From the NCBI GenBank assembly GCA_020832465.1, contig JAFIER010000225.1:1-35470 (forward strand): a stretch of DNA of 35,470 nucleotides. Reading direction: 5' to 3'. The notes beneath the pieces are model-generated. The model did not search any database. It worked only from the letters and a program-made list of their open reading frames with translations, and was not told the origin of the DNA. The stretch comes from Bernardetiaceae bacterium. Lineage in GTDB: Bacteria; Bacteroidota; Bacteroidia; Cytophagales; Bernardetiaceae. Below, one piece after another: positions 1 through 9,150 of the stretch. The translations under genes and the position numbers were made by a program. How positions within the stretch are numbered: position 1 is the stretch's first letter; each line of letters starts with the position of its first letter.

Positions 1-30
1 TTTCTTTGAGAAATGTTATTATTTCTGGGG
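1..30. repeat. Partial copy of the dispersed AATAACAT palindrome element, cut by window edge
   Basis: The first bases read as the right part of the palindromic module (TTTGAGAAATGTTATT then ATTTCTGG) found in the 105-130 bp mobile elements described elsewhere in this window. The left part lies outside the window and no right terminal repeat can be seen. It lies about 35 bp downstream of the stop codon of the M16 peptidase gene, the same kind of position as several other copies. Confidence 0.5.
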
Positions 31-64
31 GGAGGATTATTTGTCAGTTAGTTCTGCATTTTAC

Positions 65-2920
65 TTAGTTAAAGGTGTATCCCTCTGGTAGTAAAATAAA
101 CTCGATATAATTTTCGCCAGTGAGGTACTTTTGAGCTACTTTGACTAAATCTTTACTTTTTAGCTTATTGATGGCTTTTTCTTTTTTGTGTACTCTATTG
201 GGGTCTTTGTCCAAAAGATAAGTAGCACGCAAATAAGAAGTCCAGTAACGATTATTTTTCAAATCTACTTCAAGCTCTCGGCGTTGTTCTTCTTTAATTT
301 TAGCCATATCTTTTTCATCGATATTGCCTTTTTTGATATTTTCAATTTCAGCTACGGCAAGCCCGATGAGTTTATTGACGTTATCGGGTGCGCAAGGGAA
401 ATTAATCGTAAAAGAGTAAGACTCATAAGGAATTTGAGACATACTTGCCGATGAGCGCACAGTATAAACTCCTCCTTCCGACTCTCTTAAGCTCTCAATA
501 AGTTTGATGTCCAAGAGCTGCGAGAGTGAGTTTAGGAGATAGTCTTCATTTGCATCGTACTTAGTTTCGCCTGTATAAGTTATATAAACAGTACTTTTAT
601 CAGCAGAACCTCTGCGTATTTCTTTACGATGCTTACCTTGCGGCGCGCGAATCCCCAAATCTTTCCAATTTTCTTTTTTGTCGGTGCTTGGCAAGCTAGC
701 GATATAAGTTTTGAGGTGTTCTTTGAGTTTATCTTCGTCGAAGTTACCTACAAAAACAAAAGTAAAATCTCCAGCATTACTAAAACGCTCTTTGAATATT
801 TTATAAGCCCTATTTAGCTCAATGCTTTCAATATCTTCAATACTTGGATAACCACTGCGGAAGTGGTCTTGTTGCATAAATCGTGAGAATTGGTCTCCAA
901 AATAAGCATCAGGACTTGATAATAAGTTTTCAATTTGTGCTTTTTGACGGCTTACAAATGAGGCGAAAGCATCTTCATCTTGCCTTGCTGCGGTAAAATA
1001 GAGGTGCAACATCTCAAACATTGTTTCCATATCTTTGGGCGAGGCAGAGGCTGAAAATCCTTCTGTTGTGCTTCCGATATAAGGGCGTACACTGGCGTTT
1101 TTGTCTGACATATAGCGGTCTAATGCAATTTGATTGACATCTTTAATACCACTTGCTGTAATAATAGCATTGGCATAATTTGCATTAAAATAGTCTTCAT
1201 CAGGGTAAAGCGAAGTACCACCTCGGCTAAATACACTTAAACGTATTTCGTCGTCTTTGAAGTCAGTTTTTTTCATTACGATGCGTGCGCCGTTGCTCAA
1301 AGTGAGTTCTTTAGTATCAATTTTTTTCAATTCTTTTTCAGCAACGATACTTCCTGGTGTAGGTTTCATTTCCATGAGCGTTTCAAGGGCATCACCGTCT
1401 TCGATATTTTCAATTTCTGCATTAGCTACTTCCTCAAATACTTTGAGCAAAGACTCTTCTGTAGGAATTTCTACGCCTTCTTTATCAGGTGCTGTTACGA
1501 TAAGCACACGATTTTCTTCTGTTATCCATTTTTTAGGGAGTATATTGACTTCCTCGAGTTTGATTTCGGGTAGGTATTTTTTGGCGAAAGCAAAATCAAA
1601 TGTAGGCCCGGTTGTGGGCGAGTTTTTGAGGTAGTGATAAGCGTATTCCATAGCTAAGCTTCCGGATTCAGTTTTTTCACGCTCATTATACTGGGCTTCG
1701 AGCTGTGCGAGGTACATTTTTTTAGCACGCTCGAGCTCGCCTTCATTAAAACCAAATCGGCTTATACGCTCATTTTCCATCAAAATTGCTCTAAGCGCAC
1801 GCTCTGCGCCTCCGTTAGGTGCGATAGCAAGCGACTGATAGCCTTCTTTACCTCTACCTAAAAGCTCGGCATAGTAAGAGTATCCCATCAAGAAAGGTGG
1901 GTCTGCTTGTTGGCGTAGCTCCTGTAATCTTAGAATAATCATTGTAGTATAAAGATTGCGTACCAACTGCTCTCGGTAGTCAGCCAAAGTATTAACTGGG
2001 ATGGCATCGTGCTTATACATCAACTGCACTTGTGTGCTTGTAGCTTCGGGGTCAGTAGCTATTTTGACTAAGGTTTCTTTGTGTCCAGGTATATCGTAGG
2101 TAATGCGTTCTTTAGCATTTTCGACCTTAGGAATAGGGGCAAAATATTTTTTGATATAAGCCTCAGCCTCTGCGGGTTCGATATCTCCTACCACAATTAC
2201 AGCAGTCAAATCAGGACGGTACCAATCATCGTAAAATCTTTTTATTTCTGCTTTGGTAAAGTTTTCAAGAATTTCAACTTTTCCAATCGGAAAACGCTTT
2301 GCATAACGCGAATCTTTTAGCATATAAGGAATTGTCTCGCGCATCATACGTGCGCTTGCGTTGTTGTCGCGCATACGCCACTCTTCGATGACTACACCGC
2401 GCTCATCGTCAATGTCTTCTTGTTCGTTGAGTATGCCGTTAGCCCAATCAGCCAATATTTGGAATCCCGTTTCTACTAATTTTTTATCATCAGTAGGCAA
2501 TGGGAGCATATAGACTGTCTCGTCGAAGCTTGTATAAGCATTCAAATCAGCACCAAACTTTACACCTGCAGATTGTAAATAACTTACAAGCTCATTTTTT
2601 TTGAAGTTTTTAGTACCATTAAAAGCCATGTGCTCGAGAAAGTGAGCCAAACCTTGCTGGTCGTCATCTTCCAAAATAGAACCAGCATTGATAACCAAGC
2701 GCAATTCAACCCGATTTTCAGGGCGATTATTAGGCTGGATATAATAAGTAACTCCATTTTCTAAAACCCCTCTTTTAACGCGGCTATCCAATGGAATTTC
2801 ACTGTCGAGAGATGGAATTTCTACAGACTCTACATCTGTACGCTGTGCTTGCAAATCAAAGCCTATAAAGTACAAAGCTATGAGTGCAAGTATCCAATAA
2901 TGTTGTTTTTTGTTAATCAT
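65..2920 (-). CDS. Secreted M16 family zinc metallopeptidase (pitrilysin-like, two M16 halves)
   Basis: 951 residues starting with a signal peptide (hydrophobic segment about residues 8-23, ending LQAQ), so the protein acts in the periplasm or outer membrane. The first M16 half carries the inverted zinc motif HFLEH (H93, E96, H97). The third ligand is probably E173, 76 residues after H97, which is the usual M16 spacing. A second, M16-like C-terminal half begins near residue 540 and lacks HxxEH, as in other clamshell M16 enzymes with one active and one inactive half. The family degrades peptides or processes secreted proteins; the substrate here is unknown. It stands alone on the minus strand, with gene-free DNA upstream of its start. 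Family assignment is firm; the physiological role is not. Confidence 0.93.
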   Translation of the reverse strand: MINKKQHYWILALIALYFIGFDLQAQRTDVESVEIPSLDSEIPLDSRVKRGVLENGVTYYIQPNNRPENRVELRLVINAGSILEDDDQQGLAHFLEHMAFNGTKNFKKNELVSYLQSAGVKFGADLNAYTSFDETVYMLPLPTDDKKLVETGFQILADWANGILNEQEDIDDERGVVIEEWRMRDNNASARMMRETIPYMLKDSRYAKRFPIGKVEILENFTKAEIKRFYDDWYRPDLTAVIVVGDIEPAEAEAYIKKYFAPIPKVENAKERITYDIPGHKETLVKIATDPEATSTQVQLMYKHDAIPVNTLADYREQLVRNLYTTMIILRLQELRQQADPPFLMGYSYYAELLGRGKEGYQSLAIAPNGGAERALRAILMENERISRFGFNEGELERAKKMYLAQLEAQYNEREKTESGSLAMEYAYHYLKNSPTTGPTFDFAFAKKYLPEIKLEEVNILPKKWITEENRVLIVTAPDKEGVEIPTEESLLKVFEEVANAEIENIEDGDALETLMEMKPTPGSIVAEKELKKIDTKELTLSNGARIVMKKTDFKDDEIRLSVFSRGGTSLYPDEDYFNANYANAIITASGIKDVNQIALDRYMSDKNASVRPYIGSTTEGFSASASPKDMETMFEMLHLYFTAARQDEDAFASFVSRQKAQIENLLSSPDAYFGDQFSRFMQQDHFRSGYPSIEDIESIELNRAYKIFKERFSNAGDFTFVFVGNFDEDKLKEHLKTYIASLPSTDKKENWKDLGIRAPQGKHRKEIRRGSADKSTVYITYTGETKYDANEDYLLNSLSQLLDIKLIESLRESEGGVYTVRSSASMSQIPYESYSFTINFPCAPDNVNKLIGLAVAEIENIKKGNIDEKDMAKIKEEQRRELEVDLKNNRYWTSYLRATYLLDKDPNRVHKKEKAINKLKSKDLVKVAQKYLTGENYIEFILLPEGYTFN

Positions 2921-3271
2921 ATTCTAATGATGTTTTGTAATGAGACAAAGGAGAAATTTCTACAAAGTAAACCTAAGCAAAATATATAGGCAAAAATGTA
3001 GCTCCTACAAGATAAAAATAAAAAGTGTAAGGCATAAGTCGCAAGAACTTGCATAATATTACAGTGCATAAAAAAGTGCGTTGAATAACTACTACTGCAT
3101 TTGATTTGCACCTTGATTTAGATAAATCTAAAAAATGAGTTTTCTCGAGGTGGTGGTATTTCTAATGCTTATTCTGTTGTTATACAATTTTTTAAGTTCG
3201 TTGTACCTATAACCAAGTTTGGTGCAAAAATAAGAAATTTAGCTTAGTATTATCCTGCTTTTATAGTAGTT

Positions 3272-3407
3272 TAACAAGCTATACATTGTTATTAGGGCTA
3301 TATAGATTAGTATGGCGTTTGCCATTCTGCCTTTATAGAAAAATGGGCTTAGGCATGACATTTCTTTGAAAAATTTTATTCATAGCTGGCGAATGTATCG
3401 CATGGCC
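3272..3407 (+). mobile_element. Degenerate copy of the non-coding inverted-repeat element (family A)
   Basis: The left end has CTATACATT and the right end GCGAATGTATCGCATGG, which resemble the terminal repeats of better copies. Between them are AAAAATGGGCTTAG and CATTTCTTTGAAAAATTTTATT, in the same order as in the intact copies at 19020 and 32203. No flanking duplication is visible, so this is probably an old copy. Confidence 0.45.
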
Positions 3408-3440
3408 AGGCATATATTGATTCTTCATGGCACACATCAC

Positions 3441-3664
3441 AATAAATTCGGGTGTACGACAACTTTGCTAAATTAGCACCGAAATAACATTTCTGTCAGC
3501 AATGTTATTTCTAAAAATTTGACATCTAATATCTTTACTGCCTGTAGTAGGAAGCTCCAGCTTCGTTATAAGCCACTTCCGAAGCTGGGCTACAGCTTTA
3601 AAAACGGTGAAGGCTGAAACTCACCTAAGTTGATTTACCAACTTGACGTACACCCATAAATTCC
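3441..3664. repeat. Large inverted-repeat element (family B) with nested palindrome
   Basis: The left arm (about 3441-3479, containing GGGTGTACGACAACTTTG) is an imperfect inverted copy of the right arm (about 3622-3664, containing CCAACTTGACGTACACCC). Between the arms lie a family-A palindrome (3481-3511) and an internal hairpin (about 3553-3598, CCAGCTTCG pairing with CGAAGCTGG). No coding potential is visible. A related right arm occurs at about 25885-25924. It could be a decayed miniature element or a repetitive extragenic palindrome. Confidence 0.5.
3481..3511. repeat. Stand-alone AATAACATT palindrome
   Basis: GAAATAACATT (3481-3491) and AATGTTATTTC (3501-3511) form a perfect 11-bp inverted repeat. 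It is the same module as the second hairpin of the family-A elements, here without their terminal repeats and lodged inside the family-B inverted repeat. Confidence 0.6.
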
Positions 3665-3957
3665 GTAATTGGGGGTGCTTAGGAAAAAATAATAGGTAAA
3701 ACTTATTTTTTGTGCAAAAAAGTAGTAAATTCAATTTTTATTAAGGTAAAATCTATCTTATTCAATGAAAATGCTTGTTTTCTGCGGTATAGTAAGCGTA
3801 GATACTATCTATAAAATATGCTCGAGTCGTATATTTTTTCAAAATAGGCATATTTGTTGTTTCCATTGATAAATAGAATAGTAGCCTATGCGCAACAGCG
3901 TATAAAAGCTGTTTGATTTTTAAAAACCAATTACAAAAATTCAATTTTTATAGCGAT

Positions 3958-5205
3958 ATGAGATTTCTGACTCTCTATGTTTTACTTTTTTTCTCTGCCT
4001 GTCTCTATCCAGATGCTATTAGTTTATTAGCACCTTTAACGCCTAAATTACAGCCTTATGCAAGCCTACAAGCACAAGTATATGCGAAGTTAGGGGGCCA
4101 GGGCTTTGATGCTGCGAATACTATTATTCAAAGCAAAGACGGAAACTTTATACTTGCAGGTCGTTCTAACTCTTACGGCACAGGTGATATGAATATGAAC
4201 GTTATTAAAGTAGATAAAACAGGCAAAACGGTATGGGACAAGAACTACGGGGGCGACGAGAGCGAAGAGGCTTATGCTGTTGCAGAAGTAGCTGATGGTG
4301 GTTATATTATCGTAGGCTATTCAGATTCCTACGGTGCTGGTCCGGATATGAAAGATATATGGGTGGTTAAAATAAGCGACAGCGGATTAAGAGAATGGGA
4401 TAAAGTACTCGGTTCGCGCGAAAGTATAGACGAAGGACAGGGCATTGTAGCCGATGACGAGGGTAATTTTCTTGTTGTAGGTACAACATTGCCTATATCT
4501 GGGGGTAATAGTGATATTTTAGCTATCAAAATTGATGGAAAGGGAAATGTACTTTGGGAAAAGAAATATGGAAGCAAGGCAAGCGAAGCCGCACACGGTG
4601 TATGCAAAACACAAAATGGGTTTGCTATCATTGGGCATAGCGAATCTGATGGAAGAGGTAAATGGGATATGTTTGTAGTGAGTATAGATAACGAAGGAAA
4701 TAAAATTTGGGAAAAAAGTTATGGAGGCGCAGACAACGAAATGGGCAATGCCATCAAAGAAGACGCAGAAGGAAATTTAATTCTTGCTGGATATACCTAT
4801 ACTTTTGCCGAAGGTAGCCACGACGCATGGGTTGTAAAAGTCAATAAAGAAGGCAAACAATTATGGACTCGCAACTACGGCGGGTTAAGCACGGACGAAG
4901 CCTTTGGTATTGCGATTGAAGACAAAGGCAACATTGTCATGGTCGGTTATAAAGATATTTACGAACCCGATGAGTATGGTAATAATGTAAGTAAGAAGAG
5001 CAACCAAGTTTTGCTTGTCAAGATAGCACCTAACGGTACGAAAATTTGGGAAAAAGATTTTGGTGGAGACCGTATGCAAGTCGGACGTGGCGTTGTAATT
5101 GGTGCAGATGGTAGCTACTATATCGGCGGATATACCGATGAGAATTTTGATAATAAAAATATGGATATGCTTTTTATGAAAGTCAGCCCTGATGGCAAAC
5201 TCTAA
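3958..5205 (+). CDS. Probable lipoprotein with seven-bladed beta-propeller-like repeats
   Basis: 415 residues from the ATG at 3958. An in-frame TTG lies at 3913, but the ATG places the hydrophobic signal (MRFLTLYVLLFFSAC) directly at the N-terminus with a plausible lipobox Cys at residue 15. The rest is seven repeats of about 50-60 residues. Each has an 'A.G(I/V/A)' strand, a 'G(Y/N)(I/F)I..G' strand, a 'D..(V/L)(V/I)K(I/V)' strand and a 'G...W.K.(Y/F)GG' turn, consistent with a seven-bladed propeller. There is no type IX secretion C-terminal domain; the protein ends just after the last blade. Probably surface or periplasmic; ligand and function are unknown. The nicotinamidase gene follows after 93 bp on the same strand. 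Confidence 0.75.
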   Translation: MRFLTLYVLLFFSACLYPDAISLLAPLTPKLQPYASLQAQVYAKLGGQGFDAANTIIQSKDGNFILAGRSNSYGTGDMNMNVIKVDKTGKTVWDKNYGGDESEEAYAVAEVADGGYIIVGYSDSYGAGPDMKDIWVVKISDSGLREWDKVLGSRESIDEGQGIVADDEGNFLVVGTTLPISGGNSDILAIKIDGKGNVLWEKKYGSKASEAAHGVCKTQNGFAIIGHSESDGRGKWDMFVVSIDNEGNKIWEKSYGGADNEMGNAIKEDAEGNLILAGYTYTFAEGSHDAWVVKVNKEGKQLWTRNYGGLSTDEAFGIAIEDKGNIVMVGYKDIYEPDEYGNNVSKKSNQVLLVKIAPNGTKIWEKDFGGDRMQVGRGVVIGADGSYYIGGYTDENFDNKNMDMLFMKVSPDGKL

Positions 5206-5298
5206 ACTTTTTATTTTGTTATTAGACTTAGAGATGCACTTAGGAGTGTGTCTCTTTTCTTTAATTACAAAACCATTACTCCTAACTACTCTTATATT

Positions 5299-6084
5299 AT
5301 GTCTTCTGCTTTATTGATTATTGATGCTCAAAATGATTTCTGCCATACTGAGGGTGCGCTTTATGTGCCAGGCTCAGCACGTGATACGAAGCGTTTGAGT
5401 GATTTTATTATGGTAAATATTTCAAAAATTTCACATATTTGTGTTACGCTTGATTGGCATAAAGTTCATGACATCTCGCACCCGAACTTTTGGAAAGACG
5501 AAAATGGTAATCCGCCCGCACCTTTTACCCCTATTAGCTTTCAAGAAGTAAAACAAGGTAAATGGATACCTCAATTCTCACCCGAAAAAGCAACCAACTA
5601 CCTACAGCAACTCGAAGCCGAAGGTGAATTTACGCATTTAATATGGCCCCCACACTGCATAGCCGGCACTAAAGGTGCAAGTTTGCAAGCTGATATTGCA
5701 GATGCTATTACCAGCTGGGCAGCCCATAACGGCAAAGATTATTCAGTAGTTACAAAAGGTAATTATCCTTTGAGCGAACATTTTGGTGTGTTTAAAGCAC
5801 AAATCAGTACGCCAGAAGTAGCAGAAACAATGCTTAATCAAAAACTTATTCAAGAACTGAATGTTTATGATAAAGTCTATGTCGGTGGACAAGCGAAATC
5901 CCATTGCGTAGCAACAAGCATTAAGCAAGCTATGGAGTTTGCACCTGATTTGGCTCAAAAAATGATTATTCTCGAAGATTGTATGTCTGACGTAACAGGA
6001 CTCGGGCACTTAGGAGAACCTATCTATGAAGCAGCCAGAAAAAAAGGTCTTGTTTCACACCGTTCAACTGTACTGCGTATATAA
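5299..6084 (+). CDS. pncA: Nicotinamidase (isochorismatase-like cysteine hydrolase)
   Basis: 261 residues from the ATG at 5299. An upstream GTG is open in frame, but the isochorismatase fold starts right after this Met. It deamidates nicotinamide to nicotinate in NAD salvage in the cytoplasm. Visible catalytic features are D9 (LIIDAQNDF), K153 (VTKGNYP) and nucleophile C203 (GGQAKSHCVATS). A metal site is suggested by D52, H54, H57 and H61 in LDWHKVHDISHP. The length exceeds the roughly 190-210 residues of many PncA proteins but fits the longer nicotinamidase group. It lies between a propeller lipoprotein and a small membrane protein on the same strand, with no evident functional link. Confidence 0.9.
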   Translation: MSSALLIIDAQNDFCHTEGALYVPGSARDTKRLSDFIMVNISKISHICVTLDWHKVHDISHPNFWKDENGNPPAPFTPISFQEVKQGKWIPQFSPEKATNYLQQLEAEGEFTHLIWPPHCIAGTKGASLQADIADAITSWAAHNGKDYSVVTKGNYPLSEHFGVFKAQISTPEVAETMLNQKLIQELNVYDKVYVGGQAKSHCVATSIKQAMEFAPDLAQKMIILEDCMSDVTGLGHLGEPIYEAARKKGLVSHRSTVLRI

Positions 6085-6123
6085 CATCAGACTTCAATTT
6101 ACTACTTAGTTTTTGCTTTTACT

Positions 6124-6675
6124 ATGAAATCAACATATTTAATCATTGTAGCCTCTATACTTCTGGTTATTTTTGCAGGCGCTTACTATCTTATGGGTGG
6201 TTTTGAAAAGCCCGAGCTAACCATAGAGGAGCACATCAGTCTGTATATGGTAGGCACTTATTATGAAGGTAAGCTCGATAATAATGCCTATAGAGAAAAA
6301 GTGGCTCAGGCACAAAAATTAGCCCAAGACGAGCGTATTACTGGCACATTCTCTCTTTATTATTACGATAATCCTGACTTTAGTACAAATCCAAAAGTAT
6401 TTGTAGGGCTTGTCGTTTCGGATACTTTACAAGCATTTCCCCAAGACTACGAAGTGAGAAAATATAATTTTGAAAAAGCTATTCAAGCCGAGATGCGTAC
6501 CCACGTCATGTTCGCACCTTCGCCCCAAGCGGTTAATGAGCAAATTAAAAACTTTGCTAAAGCACAGAACTTATTTATCAAAACCGAATACTTAGACCAA
6601 GTTTTTGATAATAGTCATATTCGTACGCTCGTGCGCATAGATGTAGAGCGCAGCCAAGAATCTGAAAAAATATAG
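6124..6675 (+). CDS. Membrane-anchored protein of unknown function, possibly GyrI-like
   Basis: 183 residues. An N-terminal transmembrane segment (about residues 5-24) is followed by a soluble, probably periplasmic domain. The pattern beginning MGGF and continuing with a short strand around LYMVGTYYEGK faintly resembles GyrI-like/SOUL small-molecule-binding domains, but no diagnostic residue proves it. It follows pncA after 39 bp, so the two may be co-transcribed. The 3' end faces lpxK on the opposite strand, 31 bp away. Confidence 0.65.
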   Translation: MKSTYLIIVASILLVIFAGAYYLMGGFEKPELTIEEHISLYMVGTYYEGKLDNNAYREKVAQAQKLAQDERITGTFSLYYYDNPDFSTNPKVFVGLVVSDTLQAFPQDYEVRKYNFEKAIQAEMRTHVMFAPSPQAVNEQIKNFAKAQNLFIKTEYLDQVFDNSHIRTLVRIDVERSQESEKI

Positions 6676-6706
6676 AAGTAGTAGTGCCTTAATTTAGCAA
6701 ACTTAC

Positions 6707-7771
6707 TCATTTCTTGTTTTTAGCAACCTGCTCGGCGAGCCACGTATCAAAATGAAGTTGGGGATGGGGCTGGACATACACCTCGATAGGCAGATAAAAT
6801 ATAGGCAGTTCGCCGAGTATTGCTTTTTGATTGCGCCATTTTACCGCATCTTTTTCAGTGATAATAATGCTTATTTTGTCAAAAGATGATTGTATGGACT
6901 GCCATTTTTTCCGTATTTTTTCATAATCAGCAAGGTTATAATCCCTATGGTCTGGAAAAGCAATAGCCTCGATAAGCTCAAACCGCTGGGCAAGTGCCCG
7001 CTCAAATACTTTGGGCTGGGCAATTCCAGATACACCTAAAACATGCCTCGTATGTGGCTGTTTTTGATTTGTATGAAAAAGCGGTATAGGTGTGGCATAT
7101 CTAATGCTACTAAAAAAAATAGGCGTTTCGGACTTTGTATATCGCTTTAAATTATTGACAATATCTTGCTTTTCGTGCTCGCTAATACCCGTGGGGGTTT
7201 TGCTTACAATAATGGCATCAGCACGCTTTGCACCTCGAGGGTGCTCTCGCAAGCGTCCAAATGGCAGAAGCGCATCTTGATAAAATGGACGATTGTAGTC
7301 GCAAAGTAAAATTTGAATATGAGGTGCTATAGCACGGTGCTGAAAGGCATCATCGAGGAGCAGTAAATTTGTCTCTGGGCGTTCCTTTTGAATCTGCTCG
7401 GCAGCTTCTACACGCTTTTCACCGACACAAACAGCAACCTGTGGTGCAAATTTTTGAAAAAATTGCATCGGCTCATCGCCTATTGATTGTGCATTATCGC
7501 TTATTTGTGCTATGCGAAACCCCTTGGTTTTGCGCCCGTATCCACGGCTTAAAGTCGCTATACTATGAGAAGCCACAAAAAGCCTAATTAAGTATTCTAT
7601 ATGAGGTGTTTTGCCCGTACCGCCTACATTGAGGTTTCCCACACTAATCGCTACGGACTTAGGACGGACTGCCTTGAAAAACTTTTTGTCATAGGCATCA
7701 TTGCGCAGCTTTATGACTATGCCAAAAAGAAGGCTTGCTATTTTTAAAAAAAATTGTAACAAGAATTGCAT
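6707..7771 (-). CDS. lpxK: Tetraacyldisaccharide 4'-kinase
   Basis: 354 residues from the ATG at 7771. The frame is open upstream to 7891, but the family starts just before the hydrophobic N-terminal helix (FLLQFFLKIASLLFGIVI) that binds the inner membrane. LpxK phosphorylates the 4' position of the lipid A disaccharide. The Walker A loop GNLNVGGTGKTP is at residues 45-56, with LLDDAFQHR at about 138-146 and LLPFGRLRE at about 169-177, all typical of LpxK. Together with lpxH at 32.3-33.1 kb it shows that the cell makes lipid A. It is a single gene, convergent with the upstream membrane protein gene and divergent from the secreted protein gene at 8105. Confidence 0.95.
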   Translation of the reverse strand: MQFLLQFFLKIASLLFGIVIKLRNDAYDKKFFKAVRPKSVAISVGNLNVGGTGKTPHIEYLIRLFVASHSIATLSRGYGRKTKGFRIAQISDNAQSIGDEPMQFFQKFAPQVAVCVGEKRVEAAEQIQKERPETNLLLLDDAFQHRAIAPHIQILLCDYNRPFYQDALLPFGRLREHPRGAKRADAIIVSKTPTGISEHEKQDIVNNLKRYTKSETPIFFSSIRYATPIPLFHTNQKQPHTRHVLGVSGIAQPKVFERALAQRFELIEAIAFPDHRDYNLADYEKIRKKWQSIQSSFDKISIIITEKDAVKWRNQKAILGELPIFYLPIEVYVQPHPQLHFDTWLAEQVAKNKK

Positions 7772-8104
7772 AATAAAATTATATATTTTCAGTTTTTTTT
7801 CGGTTTTTTGTTGTTGTGCTGTAAAGTAGTGTGCTTTTTGTGTTATTGTAATCCTAAACAAGGAAATCTTTTTTATGACTTTAAAGTGCAATATTAAAAT
7901 TTATTCCATAATATGCACAAGTTTGGTAAAGTATTTGTAAATTTAGCGTTGAGCTTGCATTTGTGCAAGCCTAATGCAGAGGCAAAACAAAACCTGAAAG
8001 TCTTATTCAGTGCAATAATTTTTTAGCATACTGTTTTTTTAAGCATTTTTTAATTTCTATCTATTGTATAAAATTTTGTGTTTCACACTCAAAAGCTAAA
8101 CGTA
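7772..8104. other. Divergent intergenic region of lpxK and the secreted protein gene
   Basis: 333 bp of AT-rich DNA that must hold two divergent promoters. A short hairpin, GCTTGCA-TTTG-TGCAAGC, is visible at 7953-7970. No perfect TAnnTTTG box was recognised. No gene or long repeat is seen. Confidence 0.6.
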
Positions 8105-8959
8105 ATGACAAGAGTATATTCAGCAATTATGGCAACTGCCATACTATTCATGGGATTGAGTGCTTCACTCGGACCCAAAAACATCAAAGGAGACGATTTG
8201 GTGAGTATGATTATTAAATCCATACCCTCTTCTATCGAAATCTCATCGCTTATCAAAGAAACCGGTGCAGGTTATAACAAAAGCGACTTGAACGACCCCG
8301 CAGCTGTAGAAAAATACGCTACAAGCTACGACCGTGCACTCAATTTAGGTGTGTATGGTACGGACTTAGGATACGCAAGTATTTACAACAAAAATCAAGA
8401 CGTGCTTGACTACCTCACTGCTGTAAAGAAAATGGCAGATGGGCTCAGCATCGGACAGTTTTTTGATGCCGCAACTTTGAAAGATTTAGCATCTAAAAGC
8501 GGGGATTTGGAAGAACTTATCAATACTTCTACCAAAAACCTCGAAGACATCAATAACCAACTTCAAACTGAAAATCGCGAACACCTAAGCGTACTTTTTG
8601 TAACGGGTGGCTGGATAGAGTCTGCTTATTTGACTTCTCAAATTTATAACAGCACCAACAACCCTAAACTCAAAGAGCGACTTGCAGAGCAAAAAGTAAT
8701 TTTAGACCAATTGCTTATTGCTTTGAATGCACATAAAATGCAACCCAAGTTTAGCGATTTGATCGCAGACCTCAAAGAACTTGAAAAAGTGTATAGAGGC
8801 GTAAAAGTATCTACGGTAGGCGGAAATGGAAAATCAGAAGTTGTAAATGGCGAACTTACAGCCTCTGGCGGTGGAACGACTACCTACGAAATGTCTGATG
8901 CTGATGCCAAAATGGCTACCGCACTTATCAAAAATATTCGTAACAAAATTGTAAAATAA
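8105..8959 (+). CDS. Secreted protein of unknown function, conserved-looking
   Basis: 284 residues from the ATG at 8105; a GTG 27 bp upstream is in frame but would precede the signal peptide by extra polar residues. A signal peptide is visible (MTRVYSAIMATAILFMGLSASLG). The mature part is mostly helical, with a tract around ALNLGVYGTDLGYASIYNKN that looks like a conserved core. The C-terminus has a Gly/Ser/Thr-rich linker (TASGGGTTTYEMSD) before a last helix. The product is probably periplasmic. I do not recognise a named domain. A strong intrinsic terminator follows at 8988-9030. Confidence 0.75.
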   Translation: MTRVYSAIMATAILFMGLSASLGPKNIKGDDLVSMIIKSIPSSIEISSLIKETGAGYNKSDLNDPAAVEKYATSYDRALNLGVYGTDLGYASIYNKNQDVLDYLTAVKKMADGLSIGQFFDAATLKDLASKSGDLEELINTSTKNLEDINNQLQTENREHLSVLFVTGGWIESAYLTSQIYNSTNNPKLKERLAEQKVILDQLLIALNAHKMQPKFSDLIADLKELEKVYRGVKVSTVGGNGKSEVVNGELTASGGGTTTYEMSDADAKMATALIKNIRNKIVK

Positions 8960-8987
8960 AGTAGCGTTCTCCCAAAGAAAACGATTC

Positions 8988-9030
8988 AAAAAGCGATGCT
9001 ATACTAAAAAATATAGCATCGCTTTTTTTT
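8988..9030 (+). terminator. Intrinsic terminator after the secreted protein gene
   Basis: AAGCGATGCTAT (8991-9002) pairs perfectly with ATAGCATCGCTT (9013-9024), with a short A-rich loop and a run of T on the 3' side (GCTTTTTTTTT). Confidence 0.85.
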
Positions 9031-9150
9031 TGAATTTATTTTGCTTATATTGCAACTGCAAATCCGTAAGTGCCCTGCATATATGCGGTTTTGCCACCTG
9101 CATTTCCTTAGTAGATGCAAAGTTTTTTTTATTCAAATCAAATATTTCGT

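Larger units (their letters stand above)
2921..3957. other. Gene-free repeat-rich stretch of about 1 kb
   Basis: No credible gene is seen between the divergent M16 peptidase and propeller lipoprotein. The short open frames are AT-rich and low complexity. The left part (to about 3270) is featureless AT-rich DNA that should hold the peptidase promoter. The middle holds a degenerate mobile element (3272-3407) and a larger inverted-repeat structure (3441-3664). The right part (3665-3957) should hold the promoter of the propeller gene, but no clear promoter box was recognised. Confidence 0.7.

Noticed and set aside
1257-1634. Long plus-strand open frame opposite the M16 peptidase
   Set aside because: Serine/phenylalanine-rich translation typical of antisense shadow; the minus-strand gene has full family motifs.
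2917-3111. Short minus-strand frame upstream of the M16 peptidase
   Set aside because: Low-complexity AT-rich translation with no domain or signal; lies in promoter space.
3762-3944. Short minus-strand frame before the propeller lipoprotein
   Set aside because: AT-rich intergenic sequence with no recognisable protein pattern.
3913-3957. N-terminal extension of the propeller lipoprotein from a TTG
   Set aside because: It would place polar residues before a clear signal peptide that starts exactly at the ATG at 3958.
7772-7891. 40-residue N-terminal extension of LpxK
   Set aside because: Sequence is AT-rich and unlike the family; LpxK proteins start at the hydrophobic helix.
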